Assembly: GCF_040812395.1 (NCBI RefSeq)
Contig: NZ_JBFNXH010000001.1
Coordinates: forward strand, 186,001 to 250,000
From: Paenibacillus_E sp040812395
GTDB taxonomy: Bacteria; Bacillota; Bacilli; Paenibacillales; NBRC-103111
Direction of reading: 5' to 3'
DNA: 64,000 nucleotides
This document shows, piece by piece, positions 35,902-44,671 of this stretch. Under the pieces are notes generated by a model. The model was not told the origin of the DNA. It worked only from the letters and a program-made list of their open reading frames with translations, and searched no databases. Position 1 is the first letter of the stretch; each line of letters begins with the position of its first letter. A program made the position numbers and the translations under genes.

Positions 35902-35923
35902 GCTTACCTTCGTTAAAAAACGA

Positions 35924-36856
35924 CTATTTTTTTGTGATGACTTTATCAAGCATACCTTTTTCTTCAAGTACGCTAACAAGCGTGGAACCCATCTCGGATG
36001 GCGTTGCTGCCACTCGAATTCCGCATCTTTCCATTGTTGCAACTTTCTCCGCAGCTGTACCTTTACCACCGGAAATAATAGCGCCAGCATGGCCCATACG
36101 TTTTCCAGGAGGCGCAGTTTTACCGCCGATGAAACCAACAACTGGTTTCTTCATATTCGCTGCAACCCACTCAGCCGCTTCTTCTTCAGCTGTTCCTCCA
36201 ATTTCACCGATCATGATAACTGCATAAGTATCCGGATCTTCATTGAAACGTTTGAGGATATCGATAAACTCAGAGCCTTTAACAGGGTCTCCACCGATAC
36301 CTACCGCAGAAGATTGTCCGATCCCGCGAGTCGTCAATTGGTGAACCGCTTCATAAGTCAGTGTCCCGGAACGGGAAACAACCCCTACGTGACCTGGCGT
36401 GTGGATATATCCTGGCATAATACCGATTTTGCATTCGCCTGGTGTGATAACGCCTGGGCAGTTAGGCCCAATTAGAACGGTTCTTTTGCCTTCCATGTAA
36501 CGTTTAACGTTTACCATGTCAAGAACAGGAATCCCCTCTGTAATACAGATAACCAGATCAAGATCAGCGTCAACCGCTTCAATGATCGATTCTGCTGCAA
36601 ATGCAGGAGGCACGTAAATAACAGATGCAGTTGCGCCTGTTGCGTTCTTCGCGTCGATCACTGTGTTGAAAACTGGAAGTTGAACAACTTCACCGTTTTC
36701 TAGTGTGATGTCTACTTTTGTTCCGCCTTTACCTGGGGTTACGCCACCCACCATTTGTGTGCCGTAATCAAGACCGCCTTTGGTATGAAACAATCCCGTA
36801 GCGCCGGTAATCCCTTGAGTAATGACTTTTGTATGTTTATTGACCAAAATACTCAT
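35924..36856 (-). CDS. sucD: Succinate-CoA ligase alpha subunit
   Basis: SucD with SucC converts succinyl-CoA to succinate with formation of ATP or GTP in the TCA cycle. The CoA-binding Rossmann domain (VITQGITGATGLFHTKGGLD), SRSGTLTYEAVHQLT and the phosphorylated His in KRMGHAGAII are present. It is 310 residues, full length, 49 bases after sucC. Confidence 0.98.
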   Translation of the reverse strand: MSILVNKHTKVITQGITGATGLFHTKGGLDYGTQMVGGVTPGKGGTKVDITLENGEVVQLPVFNTVIDAKNATGATASVIYVPPAFAAESIIEAVDADLDLVICITEGIPVLDMVNVKRYMEGKRTVLIGPNCPGVITPGECKIGIMPGYIHTPGHVGVVSRSGTLTYEAVHQLTTRGIGQSSAVGIGGDPVKGSEFIDILKRFNEDPDTYAVIMIGEIGGTAEEEAAEWVAANMKKPVVGFIGGKTAPPGKRMGHAGAIISGGKGTAAEKVATMERCGIRVAATPSEMGSTLVSVLEEKGMLDKVITKK

Positions 36857-36905
36857 GATCTATGGTTCACATCCCCTATATTATTTGAAACCACGCGGGT
36901 TTGAT

Positions 36906-38066
36906 TTATTTCACAAGTGCAACGATTTTTTGTGCGCCGTCTGCCATGGAATCAGCAGCAACGATATTCAGACCGGATTCGTTAAGAATCTTTTTACCAA
37001 GCTCAACGTTAGTTCCTTCCAAACGTACTACGAGTGGACGGGAAAGGCCAAGCTCTCTAGCTGCTGCAACTACGCCGTCAGCGATAACGTCACAACGCAT
37101 GATGCCGCCGAAAATGTTAACGAATATACCTTTCACTTGCTCATCGGAAAGGATGATTTTGAAAGCTTCAGTAACTTTCTCTTTCGTAGCACCGCCCCCT
37201 ACGTCGAGGAAGTTAGCAGGGTCTCCGCCGTAGTGCTTGATAATGTCCATAGTGGCCATTGCAAGTCCCGCGCCATTAACCATACAACCGATATTGCCAT
37301 CAAGCGCAATGTAGCTCAGATCGTATTTGGAAGCTTGGATTTCTTTTGCATCTTCTTCTTCAAGGTCACGAAGCTCTACGATATCTTTGTGACGGAAAAG
37401 AGCATTGGAATCAAAATTCAATTTGGCATCAAGGGCCATAACTTCCCCAGCGCCAGTTACAACCAAAGGATTGATTTCTGCGATAGAGCAGTCTTTTTCA
37501 ACGAATGCTTTATAAAGAGCGAGCATAAATTTAGCTGCTTTATTGACAAGCTCGTTAGGAATGTTGATGGAGTAGGCCAGTCTACGCGCTTGGAACGCTT
37601 GAAGACCGATCGCCGGATCCACAACCTCTTTGAAAATTTTCTCCGGAGAATGTTCAGCTACTTCTTCAATCTCCGTACCGCCTTCTTCAGAAGCCATCAT
37701 GACAACGCTGCCTGTAGCGCGGTCAACAACCACACCTACGTAATATTCTTTCTTGATATCACAACCTTCTTCGATAAGAAGGCGTTTAACTTCTTTACCT
37801 TCAGGACCTGTTTGGTGTGTAACAAGAACTTTTCCAAGAATTTCGCTAGCATATGTACGAACTTCATCGAGGTTTTTGGCTACCTTAACGCCGCCTGCTT
37901 TACCGCGACCGCCGGCATGAATTTGCGCCTTTACAACGACAACAGATGTTCCGAGTTCTTGAGCCGCTTGAACTGCTTCATCAACAGTAAAAGCAACTTT
38001 GCCATTAGGAACGCTGACTCCGTACTGTCTCAGGACTTCTTTCCCTTGATACTCATGGATATTCAT
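36906..38066 (-). CDS. sucC: Succinate-CoA ligase beta subunit
   Basis: SucC is the ATP-grasp subunit that determines nucleotide use. It starts MNIHEYQGKEVLRQYGV and shows QIHAGGRGKAGGVKVA in the ATP-grasp fold, IAEINPLVVT, and NIFGGIMRCDVIADGVV. It is 386 residues. AGGAGG lies about ten bases upstream of the ATG. It is the first gene of a sucCD operon with a probable promoter in the 230-base gap upstream. Confidence 0.98.
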   Translation of the reverse strand: MNIHEYQGKEVLRQYGVSVPNGKVAFTVDEAVQAAQELGTSVVVVKAQIHAGGRGKAGGVKVAKNLDEVRTYASEILGKVLVTHQTGPEGKEVKRLLIEEGCDIKKEYYVGVVVDRATGSVVMMASEEGGTEIEEVAEHSPEKIFKEVVDPAIGLQAFQARRLAYSINIPNELVNKAAKFMLALYKAFVEKDCSIAEINPLVVTGAGEVMALDAKLNFDSNALFRHKDIVELRDLEEEDAKEIQASKYDLSYIALDGNIGCMVNGAGLAMATMDIIKHYGGDPANFLDVGGGATKEKVTEAFKIILSDEQVKGIFVNIFGGIMRCDVIADGVVAAARELGLSRPLVVRLEGTNVELGKKILNESGLNIVAADSMADGAQKIVALVK

Positions 38067-38201
38067 TTCCTAAAATCCTCCTATCAGTATGAACTTTCTA
38101 TACGTGCTATACAGGGGAAAAGTGCGATTCCCATTTTACGTCATGCACGAGGTAAATTTTGCTGCCGGAATTAGTATCACACTTCTTCACAAGCCCTAAC
38201 C

Positions 38202-38210
38202 ATTGTATCA
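38202..38210 (-). promoter_or_regulatory. Candidate extended -10 promoter for sucCD
   Basis: On the minus strand TGATACAAT fits an extended -10 element (TGnTACAAT). No good TTGACA-like box is present 17 bases upstream. It would give a leader of about 130 bases before sucC. This is the best candidate in the gap. Confidence 0.35.
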
Positions 38211-38296
38211 CTAATTTTCGACAGTTTCCTTATTTTTTTCGTTAATGCGTTAGAAGTTTCCTTTCACACTGAAAAACTTTTGCTATCACTTCACAT

Positions 38297-38330
38297 AAAA
38301 AAACGCACTTTTCACTTATCGAAAAATGCG
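38297..38330 (-). terminator. Intrinsic terminator after the zinc-ribbon gene
   Basis: On the minus strand CGCATTTTTC pairs with GAAAAGTGCG (10 bp, one G-U) around a 7-base loop and is followed by seven Ts. It ends the small gene at 38345-38602 and insulates sucCD. Confidence 0.9.
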
Positions 38331-38344
38331 CTCGCATCATTATT

Positions 38345-38602
38345 TTAATAAAATGAAGTTGTCGTTGTATCGGTTCTTGGCTCACGCTCTGCCTGTTTGA
38401 TAAATCGTAATTCATTACCTGTGAAGCTGCACACTAAACATTGAATCGTTGGCTCCGATTCAGCAATAGCATCGGGTTCTTTGAACTCCGTAATGCTGCC
38501 GGAATGAGCGTCCTTCAGAAACGATTGCGCATAACTTGTTATGACACTGAACTTAATGCGATTGGAGCGGCAATTGGGACAAAAATACGGTTTTTCCTCC
38601 AT
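38345..38602 (-). CDS. Small zinc-ribbon protein of unknown function
   Basis: An 85-residue protein with two CxxC knuckles (CPNC near the N-terminus and CLVC about 45 residues later), which together look like a zinc ribbon, and a Thr-rich tail. I do not recognise a named family. The ATG at 38602 is chosen because GAGGTG lies six bases upstream; a longer frame to 38770 would overlap the divergent yifB promoter and has no ribosome site. It stands alone, with its own terminator, divergent from yifB/comM. Confidence 0.75.
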   Translation of the reverse strand: MEEKPYFCPNCRSNRIKFSVITSYAQSFLKDAHSGSITEFKEPDAIAESEPTIQCLVCSFTGNELRFIKQAEREPRTDTTTTSFY

Positions 38603-38669
38603 CACTATCACCTCATCTTCCAGTATGTGCATGTTTGATGATTTTAAAACAGATATGCACACTCGGGAA

Positions 38670-38699
38670 TTGCGTAACTTCACCTTATTCATGTACAAT
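38670..38699 (+). promoter_or_regulatory. Candidate sigma-A promoter of yifB/comM
   Basis: TTGCGT and TACAAT are separated by 18 bases on the plus strand, about 100 bases before the start codon. The spacing and -10 are good, the -35 matches the consensus at four of six positions. Confidence 0.45.
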
Positions 38700-38799
38700 G
38701 AAATGTAAAGAATACGGATCAATAAGGAAGCACCTTTTATCCCATCGAAGCAGCAGCGTTTCAGTTGCAAATCTCAATGGAATTGGAAGGTGTTTTTTT

Positions 38800-40365
38800 A
38801 TGTATGGCAAAGTGACAAGCGCCTGTTTGCAAGGCATCGAAGGACAAACAATTGAAGTGGAGGTCGATATCTCGAGCGGGCTGCCTCAAATCAATTTGGT
38901 TGGTTTACCAGATTCAGCTGTCCGCGAGTCCGTTGAAAGAGTCCGTTCAGCGATCAAAAATGGGGGCTACACCTTTCCAATGGACCGTATAACGGTCAAT
39001 CTGGCTCCCGCCGATCTCCGCAAAGAAGGCGCTTCATTCGATCTCGCGATTGCACTAGGCATTCTCATCACGACAGCTCAAGTGCCCATTGACACCATTC
39101 AGCATACGGTCCTGCTTGGCGAACTAGCTTTGGACGGCTCGCTAAGACCTGTACCCGGGGTTTTATCTATGGTTCATGCTGCCAGAAGAATCGGCATTAA
39201 ACGCGTATACTTACCCGCAACAAATGCCGCAGAAGCAGCATTAATTGAAGGTATGGACATTTATGCGATAAGAAACTTAAGTGATTTCAAACATTGGAAT
39301 GAGCATTCCAGTGAATTTATTTTCAATGGCGTTAACGATGTGCAGCATGAGGAGTCAGTACCCTTTACAGAGACGTACACCGATAGCGAAGACTATGCCG
39401 ATGTGAGCGGTCAACACCAAGTCAAACGCGCCATGATGATTGCAGCCGCCGGCATGCACAATATTTTGCTTATTGGTCCTCCTGGCACTGGCAAAACCAT
39501 GCTGGTCAAGCGAATGCCTTCTATCTTGCCGACGATGTCCGACAGAGAAGCTCTGGAGGTGACCAAAATTTACAGCGTCTCCGGCAAGCTCCTTGACCGA
39601 ACCTCTCTTATGCGAAAGAGACCGTTCCGCGCTCCCCACCATACCATTTCTCCCGCAGGACTTGTCGGCGGCGGCACAATTCCGAAACCCGGCGAGGTTA
39701 GTCTCGCCCACAGAGGCATACTTTTCCTTGATGAATTGCCGGAGTTCACCAGAAATGCATTAGAGGTCCTTAGACAACCTTTAGAAGACCGCTATGTCAC
39801 GATCGGGAGGGCTAGAGCTGTTTATACTTTCCCTTCACATTTTCTCCTTGCTGCTGCAATGAACCCTTGTCCGTGCGGATTTTGGGGGGCTGAGACGGAA
39901 ACAAACAGATGTACCTGCAGCCCCTTGAAAATCATCCATTATCGTTCTAAAATATCGGGGCCTTTGCTCGATCGGATTGATCTCCATGTCGAAGTCCCCA
40001 AACCAAGCTACACGCAATTAAAGGATCACACTAACCATTTATCCTCTAACACTATGCTTCAATGCGTGCTGTTAGCGCAGAAGAGGCAACAGTTGCGTTA
40101 TGCGGGTAAAGGGATCCAGCATAACAACGAATTAAGCGGCAAGTTGCTGCGTCAGATTTGTCGTTTAACACCCGAAGGGGATCAATTACTAAGCGCTTCG
40201 TTTGAAGCCTTGGGGCTAAGCGCAAGAGCACACGACCGCATTCTGAGATTAGCGCTCACGATCGCTGATCTGGAGCAGAGCGACATTATTCTTCCGCAGC
40301 ACGTGGCCGAGGCCATCCAATACCGCAATTTGGATAAAAAGCAAAGCCTGCAGGACATTTCTTAA
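38800..40365 (+). CDS. comM: YifB/ComM family Mg-chelatase-like AAA+ ATPase
   Basis: ComM is a hexameric helicase that promotes branch migration during natural transformation; other members are of unknown role. It has an N-terminal Lon-like ChlI domain (residues 1-165, IDLVGLPDSAVRES-type), the Mg-chelatase AAA domain with Walker A GPPGTGKT and Walker B GILFLDELPEF, the cysteine cluster MNPCPCGFWG...CTCSP, and a C-terminal helical domain. The ATG at 38800 follows GGAAGGTG; the longer frame upstream has no ribosome site. It is one of two plus-strand genes here and lies near dprA. Confidence 0.93.
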   Translation: MYGKVTSACLQGIEGQTIEVEVDISSGLPQINLVGLPDSAVRESVERVRSAIKNGGYTFPMDRITVNLAPADLRKEGASFDLAIALGILITTAQVPIDTIQHTVLLGELALDGSLRPVPGVLSMVHAARRIGIKRVYLPATNAAEAALIEGMDIYAIRNLSDFKHWNEHSSEFIFNGVNDVQHEESVPFTETYTDSEDYADVSGQHQVKRAMMIAAAGMHNILLIGPPGTGKTMLVKRMPSILPTMSDREALEVTKIYSVSGKLLDRTSLMRKRPFRAPHHTISPAGLVGGGTIPKPGEVSLAHRGILFLDELPEFTRNALEVLRQPLEDRYVTIGRARAVYTFPSHFLLAAAMNPCPCGFWGAETETNRCTCSPLKIIHYRSKISGPLLDRIDLHVEVPKPSYTQLKDHTNHLSSNTMLQCVLLAQKRQQLRYAGKGIQHNNELSGKLLRQICRLTPEGDQLLSASFEALGLSARAHDRILRLALTIADLEQSDIILPQHVAEAIQYRNLDKKQSLQDIS

Positions 40366-40384
40366 TTATTTATCATATGAAAAG

Positions 40385-40436
40385 AGCCTTTTGACCCGAT
40401 ATCGTGGTGTTCCATCGATAAGAATCAAAAGGCTCC
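40385..40436. terminator. Inverted repeat between convergent yifB and yraN
   Basis: GAGCCTTTTGA and TCAAAAGGCTC form a perfect 11-bp inverted repeat with a 30-base loop. The right arm overlaps the yraN stop codon. On the minus strand TTTTC follows, on the plus strand no T-run. It probably serves as a weak terminator for the minus-strand rnhB-yraN operon. Confidence 0.55.
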
Positions 40437-40802
40437 TTGCATATGTTCGATGCATGGGACTGACCCATCCGCGGATAGCTCTACGGCTATCACATCAATT
40501 CGCACGCGTTGTTCATGCTTTTTGTATCGGTGCATATAAAATTGAGCTGTTTCTCTAACCTTCAGCTGCTTGCGGTAGTCGATAGATTCCTTGGCCATTC
40601 CGAAGCTTCCCGACGGTCTTCTCGTCCTGACTTCGACAAAAACCAAGGTTCCATCGATCTCAGCAATAATATCGAGCTCGCCTGTTCGGCATCGCCAGTT
40701 CCGCTCTATAACTGCGTATCCGCGTTCCTTAAGATAAACCTCCGCGATATCCTCGCCACGTGTACCCAATTGCTTGCGATCATCCTTGCGCAGGTTCGTC
40801 AT
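40425..40802 (-). CDS. yraN: YraN family (UPF0102) endonuclease-like protein
   Basis: A 125-residue member of UPF0102, with a restriction-endonuclease-like fold. Conserved features are GEDIAEVYLKERGYAVIERN and the nuclease-type motif GELDIIAEIDGTLVFVEVRTR (D and ExR/K-like residues). The biological role is not established. It overlaps the ylqH stop by four bases (ATGA) and ends the rnhB-ylqG-ylqH-yraN operon. Confidence 0.93.
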   Translation of the reverse strand: MTNLRKDDRKQLGTRGEDIAEVYLKERGYAVIERNWRCRTGELDIIAEIDGTLVFVEVRTRRPSGSFGMAKESIDYRKQLKVRETAQFYMHRYKKHEQRVRIDVIAVELSADGSVPCIEHMQGAF

Positions 40803-41116
40803 GTTGAGCTTCCTGCTTGCCTCAGTTTGTTATCCGACCGATAAATAAAACTGAGCACCTCAGCCACCAATTGATACAATTCCGGCGGAATCTCTTGATC
40901 GAGCTCAAGCTTGGAAAGCACCTCAACCAGAGAGGAATCCTCTTGAATGGGGACGCCATTTTCCTTCGCCTTTTGTAAAATCGAATCAGCCATATGGCCT
41001 TTGCCCTTGGCAACAATTGTCGGCGCTTTTTGCGCTTCCGGCGAATACCGCAAAGCAACCGCTTTTTTCAGCGGCGTTGGCTTCTGGCTGGCACGCGGAT
41101 CCCGTTGATTGCTCAT
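40799..41116 (-). CDS. ylqH: FlhB C-terminal domain homologue (YlqH)
   Basis: A 105-residue soluble protein equivalent to the cytoplasmic C-terminal domain of FlhB without the membrane part. It has KKAVALRYSPEAQKAPTIVA, GKGHMADSILQKAKENGVPI and PPELYQLVAEVLSFIYRSD, the last also seen in FlhB. The NPTH cleavage motif is absent: the protein begins just about where cleaved FlhB-C would. It overlaps ylqG by four bases. B. subtilis ylqH is the positional homologue. A role in type III export is possible but not shown here. Confidence 0.9.
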   Translation of the reverse strand: MSNQRDPRASQKPTPLKKAVALRYSPEAQKAPTIVAKGKGHMADSILQKAKENGVPIQEDSSLVEVLSKLELDQEIPPELYQLVAEVLSFIYRSDNKLRQAGSST

Positions 41117-42936
41117 GCGCGGAAATCCACCCCTTTGTACGTCTTAGGCTCATACAGAGATCGTAGATCCAATCTGGTCGAATCGCTCTGATCCTGTTTG
41201 CCGCCATCGCCGGCAGCTGCTTTAGGAAGTGTCGGATAGGACGAGCATTTTAAGGAAAAAAATTGATAGCCCGCTTTTTGCATCGCTGCTGTTATCTCTT
41301 CCTTCGAGTTCTCCATCAACGCCACAACCGCGGGATGATCATTATGAATGTTTAGACTAACAATTTTGTTAACAACATGAACGTCAAGTAACGTATTGCC
41401 CATGGCTTTCATTTGCAAATCGAACAGGAGTCGACAGTTGTTTGCATCCACTTCTCCCCGATTTCCTTTACGTGACTGGATGTGTACAGAAGCCGACTGC
41501 TGTCCGGTTCCATCCATGAATGGGATAAACAAGGTGACATGGGCAAACATTGAATTTTTATCGCCTGTCAGCATCAACTGCTGTCCTGTAATTTGCTGGA
41601 TCGTCTGCTGCGCCGCTTCTTTGAGCGGCGCTGGCACATCATCTGAAGCTGAGAGCTGCATCAGCAGACTCTTTAGTGAATCAGCCACAGGTTTGACTGC
41701 ATCATCCTGTGCATCCCCAGAGGCGGTCGACGGCTGCAGGAACTCGCCGACGTCATCATTTCGCGGGCGTAGCGCCGCAGCTACTCGCTCATCCAGCTTC
41801 GCCAGATGGGACTCGTGCTCAACGCCCACGGCTTTGAGCATCTTGCTGATCCAGTTTGGTTCTGGATCAGCCTTCGTTCCCGCAGGCGCTTCGCTTGGCG
41901 CCTGCTTGGATGCCTCCGCCGCCTTCGGCTTCGCCGGCGGCATTTCACTTACGGACGAACCCGCCACGGGCGGTTCGCCTTCAGCCACAGGCTCAGCGCT
42001 GCGCGACTGAGCCTGAAGCGGCCCCGCCGCCCCCGCGAGGCGGGCGGCTACGGGCTGCTGCTGCGGCTGCGTAGCCGCAGCTTTCACTTCGCCTGCTTGC
42101 GCAGCAGCAGGCGCTGTCACAGCGGCAGCTGGCGCTTCTGCGCTGCCGGCAGTGACAGTCGGCGGCGCCCCTGCAGGAGCCGCCTTAACGGAGCCTGCCT
42201 GCGCAGCAGCAGGCGCAGGCGCTGACAGAGCCGCCTCAGGCTCCGCGGGCGGCTGTGAAAACCCAGCAGCTGCGGCGGAAGCCCGCAGCTCCTTCAGCAG
42301 CGATACCACCTGCTTAACAGTATCCGCCGCCGGATGAGCAGGCTGCTCCTCAAGCAGTGCTGAAGCCTGCTGCTCCAGCAACTCCAGCGTCTGCCCGACA
42401 GCAGGACCCGAAGTCGCTTGCCTAACTGCCGCTACCGTCTCTTGGGTCAAAGGGAGTCCCTTTTTAAAGGCAAGAATAGCCGCTTGGTTCCAATTCTCCT
42501 TAGATACACCCTCGGGCACGCTGCGCTGCAGGGCAGCAAATGCCTCCACGTTTTCTTTGGAAATCGGCACACCTGACTGCTGCATGCTCTGAATCAGTTG
42601 ACGATTCGAAGCTGTATCTTTCAAAGAAAAAGCCTTGAGCAGTTCATTCAACGAGTCTTCAGGGATTTGAACATCCGAGGACATAAGTGGTTTTAACATA
42701 ATTTGACCACTGCTTGACTCAGGCTGCACTTGCAACATGGTGACATCCCCTTGCTTAAGAGGAGTTTCCAATTTCGCACGTACCTGCACCCCGCCTATAT
42801 TAATGAGCGCATCTTGACTTTCAAGCAATTGCAAGACTACACCCTTGACGATCTGACCAACCTTTAATTCCAATACTTTGCTCTCTGCCGCAGTCAACTC
42901 TCCGACTAAGCTCCGAATCAATCCGCCAATATTCAT
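41113..42936 (-). CDS. ylqG: YlqG-like protein with FliK-like C-terminal domain
   Basis: A 607-residue protein in the position of B. subtilis ylqG. The N-terminal 150 residues form a folded part (MNIGGLIRSLVGELTAAESK, GGVQVRAKLETPLKQGDVTM). Residues about 195-365 are Ala/Pro/Glu/Gln-rich low complexity and coded by markedly GC-rich DNA. The C-terminal part (GQQSASVHIQSRKGNRGEVD and LFDLQMKAMGNTLLDVHVVN) looks like the FliK hook-length C-terminal domain; this is my reading by eye. The ATG at 42936 has GAGGTG upstream. It overlaps ylqH by four bases. Confidence 0.8.
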   Translation of the reverse strand: MNIGGLIRSLVGELTAAESKVLELKVGQIVKGVVLQLLESQDALINIGGVQVRAKLETPLKQGDVTMLQVQPESSSGQIMLKPLMSSDVQIPEDSLNELLKAFSLKDTASNRQLIQSMQQSGVPISKENVEAFAALQRSVPEGVSKENWNQAAILAFKKGLPLTQETVAAVRQATSGPAVGQTLELLEQQASALLEEQPAHPAADTVKQVVSLLKELRASAAAAGFSQPPAEPEAALSAPAPAAAQAGSVKAAPAGAPPTVTAGSAEAPAAAVTAPAAAQAGEVKAAATQPQQQPVAARLAGAAGPLQAQSRSAEPVAEGEPPVAGSSVSEMPPAKPKAAEASKQAPSEAPAGTKADPEPNWISKMLKAVGVEHESHLAKLDERVAAALRPRNDDVGEFLQPSTASGDAQDDAVKPVADSLKSLLMQLSASDDVPAPLKEAAQQTIQQITGQQLMLTGDKNSMFAHVTLFIPFMDGTGQQSASVHIQSRKGNRGEVDANNCRLLFDLQMKAMGNTLLDVHVVNKIVSLNIHNDHPAVVALMENSKEEITAAMQKAGYQFFSLKCSSYPTLPKAAAGDGGKQDQSDSTRLDLRSLYEPKTYKGVDFRA

Positions 42937-43006
42937 CCCTATCACCTCAAAACTTCCATACCCATGATATATAGTATCGACATCTGGCTGCCTTTTCTTT
43001 ACTTAA

Positions 43007-43648
43007 TTAGAACAACTCCAGCTCCATTTGCTCGCCCTGTACCGGGGCAACATCTTGATGAGCCATGACTTTGCGAATAAACAATTTACGATGCAGCGGT
43101 GTCGGACCATATCGCAACAGCATTTCTCTATGATGCTTTGTCGCATAACCTTTATGTACAGAAATCCCAAATTCAGGATACTCTTCATCCCAGTCCACAC
43201 ACATGCGGTCCCGGGTTACTTTAGCAATAATTGAAGCAGCCGCAATCGATTGGCTAAGCGCATCCCCATGAATGATCGCCTCTTGCCTTATGTCTAAATC
43301 CACTTGTTCAGCATCCACTAACAAATAGTCCGGAATCACGCTCAACTGACCTACAGCTTGCTTCATGGCAAGCCTCGCCGCTTGTTTAATATTGATCTCC
43401 TCAATGGTTGTTACATCAACAATACCAATTCCGACGGCTATAGCCTCACGCATGATTTGATCGTAAAAGAAATCCCGCTTTTTTTCAGAAAGCTTCTTCG
43501 AATCGTTAACACCTTCGAGTACATAACCCATAGGCAAGATAACGGCAGCGGCTACGACATCTCCGAACAAACAGCCTCTGCCTACTTCGTCAATACCGGC
43601 GATGCGGGTAAAACCCTGCCCCCAGATCTTCTTCTCTACTTCCAGCAA
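43007..43648 (-). CDS. rnhB: Ribonuclease HII
   Basis: RNase HII cuts RNA in RNA-DNA hybrids and removes single ribonucleotides. The catalytic signature GIDEVGRG (D20, E21) and DYLLVDAEQVDL are present, with SIAAASIIAKVTRDRMC further on. It is 213 residues. The start is TTG with GGGGAG seven bases upstream; no other start gives a better site. It begins the rnhB-ylqG-ylqH-yraN set. Confidence 0.96.
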   Translation of the reverse strand: MLEVEKKIWGQGFTRIAGIDEVGRGCLFGDVVAAAVILPMGYVLEGVNDSKKLSEKKRDFFYDQIMREAIAVGIGIVDVTTIEEINIKQAARLAMKQAVGQLSVIPDYLLVDAEQVDLDIRQEAIIHGDALSQSIAAASIIAKVTRDRMCVDWDEEYPEFGISVHKGYATKHHREMLLRYGPTPLHRKLFIRKVMAHQDVAPVQGEQMELELF

Positions 43649-43718
43649 TGGTTTTCTCCCCTTCCCATCTCCCCATTATAAAGGAATTCTATACAGACAA
43701 GCCATACCAAAATATAAG

Positions 43719-43775
43719 AAAAAAAAGGCCACGTCCGAATCAGCTTCGCTAGCTGTATTCAAGAACGCAACCTTT
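43719..43775 (-). terminator. Terminator after rbgA
   Basis: On the minus strand a long imperfect hairpin, GGTTGCGTTCTTGAATACAGC against GCTGATTCGGACGTGGCC with several G-U pairs, is followed by eight Ts. It lies 18 bases after the rbgA stop. Confidence 0.8.
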
Positions 43776-43792
43776 ATCGGTGCCCGAATTCC

Positions 43793-44662
43793 TTATTGAT
43801 CTGAGGGTCTTTCCAAAGAGATACGACCTAGCTTGCCTGCGCGTAAATCCCTGATAATGATGAGCGAAGCTTTGTCCAGATCGACCTTTCCTCCGCTTAC
43901 GATCGCTCCGCGCTTGCGGCCAACGGCTTCCATCACTTTCACTACTTCGTTCGGATCATCCAAGTCTTTTGGAAGCTCCTCGATTCCGAAGCGCTCCTGC
44001 AGCGCAGTCCCGTACTCTCGAACCATATACTTAATAACGTAGAAAGCAATTTCATCCATATGTAGAAGTTCTTCTTTAATTGCTCCCGTTGCGGCCAGAC
44101 GCATACCAACCATCTGGTCCTCGAACTTCGGCCATAGAATACCTGGCGTATCCAGCAAATCCATTTCACTGCCAACCTTAATCCATTGCTGTCCCTTTGT
44201 TACGCCTGGTTTATCTCCAGTTGCTGCTATCTTTTTGCCAGCCAATTGATTAATGAGCGTCGATTTCCCAACATTCGGAATGCCGACAATCAATGCTCTA
44301 ACCGCGCGGGGGTTGATGCCTTTGCGAAGCTGGCTCGCTATTTTATGCGCCCATAGCTCCTTCGCTCTTGGCAATATTTCCTTCACCTGCGTGCCAGAAG
44401 CAGCGTCAATCGGTAATGCTGGAAGACCTTGATCCGCAAAGTAACGAACCCACTCAGCGGTTATTTGTGGATCAGCTAAGTCATGCTTATTCAGAAGCAC
44501 CATTCTTGGCTTGCCTTTCAAAATCTCATCTACCATCGGGTTCCGGCTGGAGAGCGGAATGCGGGCATCCAAGAGCTCGATAACGACGTCAATCAGCTTT
44601 AGCTTATCCTCAATCTGTCTTCGAGCCCTGGTCATGTGGCCGGGAAACCATTGAATGGTCAT
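43793..44662 (-). CDS. rbgA: Ribosome biogenesis GTPase RbgA (YlqF)
   Basis: RbgA is needed for late 50S ribosomal subunit assembly. It is a circularly permuted GTPase: G4 NKHDLAD comes first, then G1 GIPNVGKST and G3 DTPGILWP. It has the N-terminal WFPGHMTRARRQIEDKLKL and is 289 residues. GAGGTG precedes the ATG. It follows lepB by nine bases. Confidence 0.97.
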   Translation of the reverse strand: MTIQWFPGHMTRARRQIEDKLKLIDVVIELLDARIPLSSRNPMVDEILKGKPRMVLLNKHDLADPQITAEWVRYFADQGLPALPIDAASGTQVKEILPRAKELWAHKIASQLRKGINPRAVRALIVGIPNVGKSTLINQLAGKKIAATGDKPGVTKGQQWIKVGSEMDLLDTPGILWPKFEDQMVGMRLAATGAIKEELLHMDEIAFYVIKYMVREYGTALQERFGIEELPKDLDDPNEVVKVMEAVGRKRGAIVSGGKVDLDKASLIIIRDLRAGKLGRISLERPSDQ

Positions 44663-44671
44663 ATTTTCACC

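Noticed and set aside
36822..38174. 450-codon open frame on the plus strand opposite sucC
   Set aside because: It is fully antisense to a clear sucC gene, is rich in Phe/Cys/Asn in a pattern produced by reading a normal gene backward, and has no ribosome site.
41396..42225. Long open frames on the plus strand opposite ylqG
   Set aside because: They arise from the GC-rich linker of ylqG, which lacks stop codons in other frames; composition is low-complexity Arg/Ser/Ala without family resemblance.
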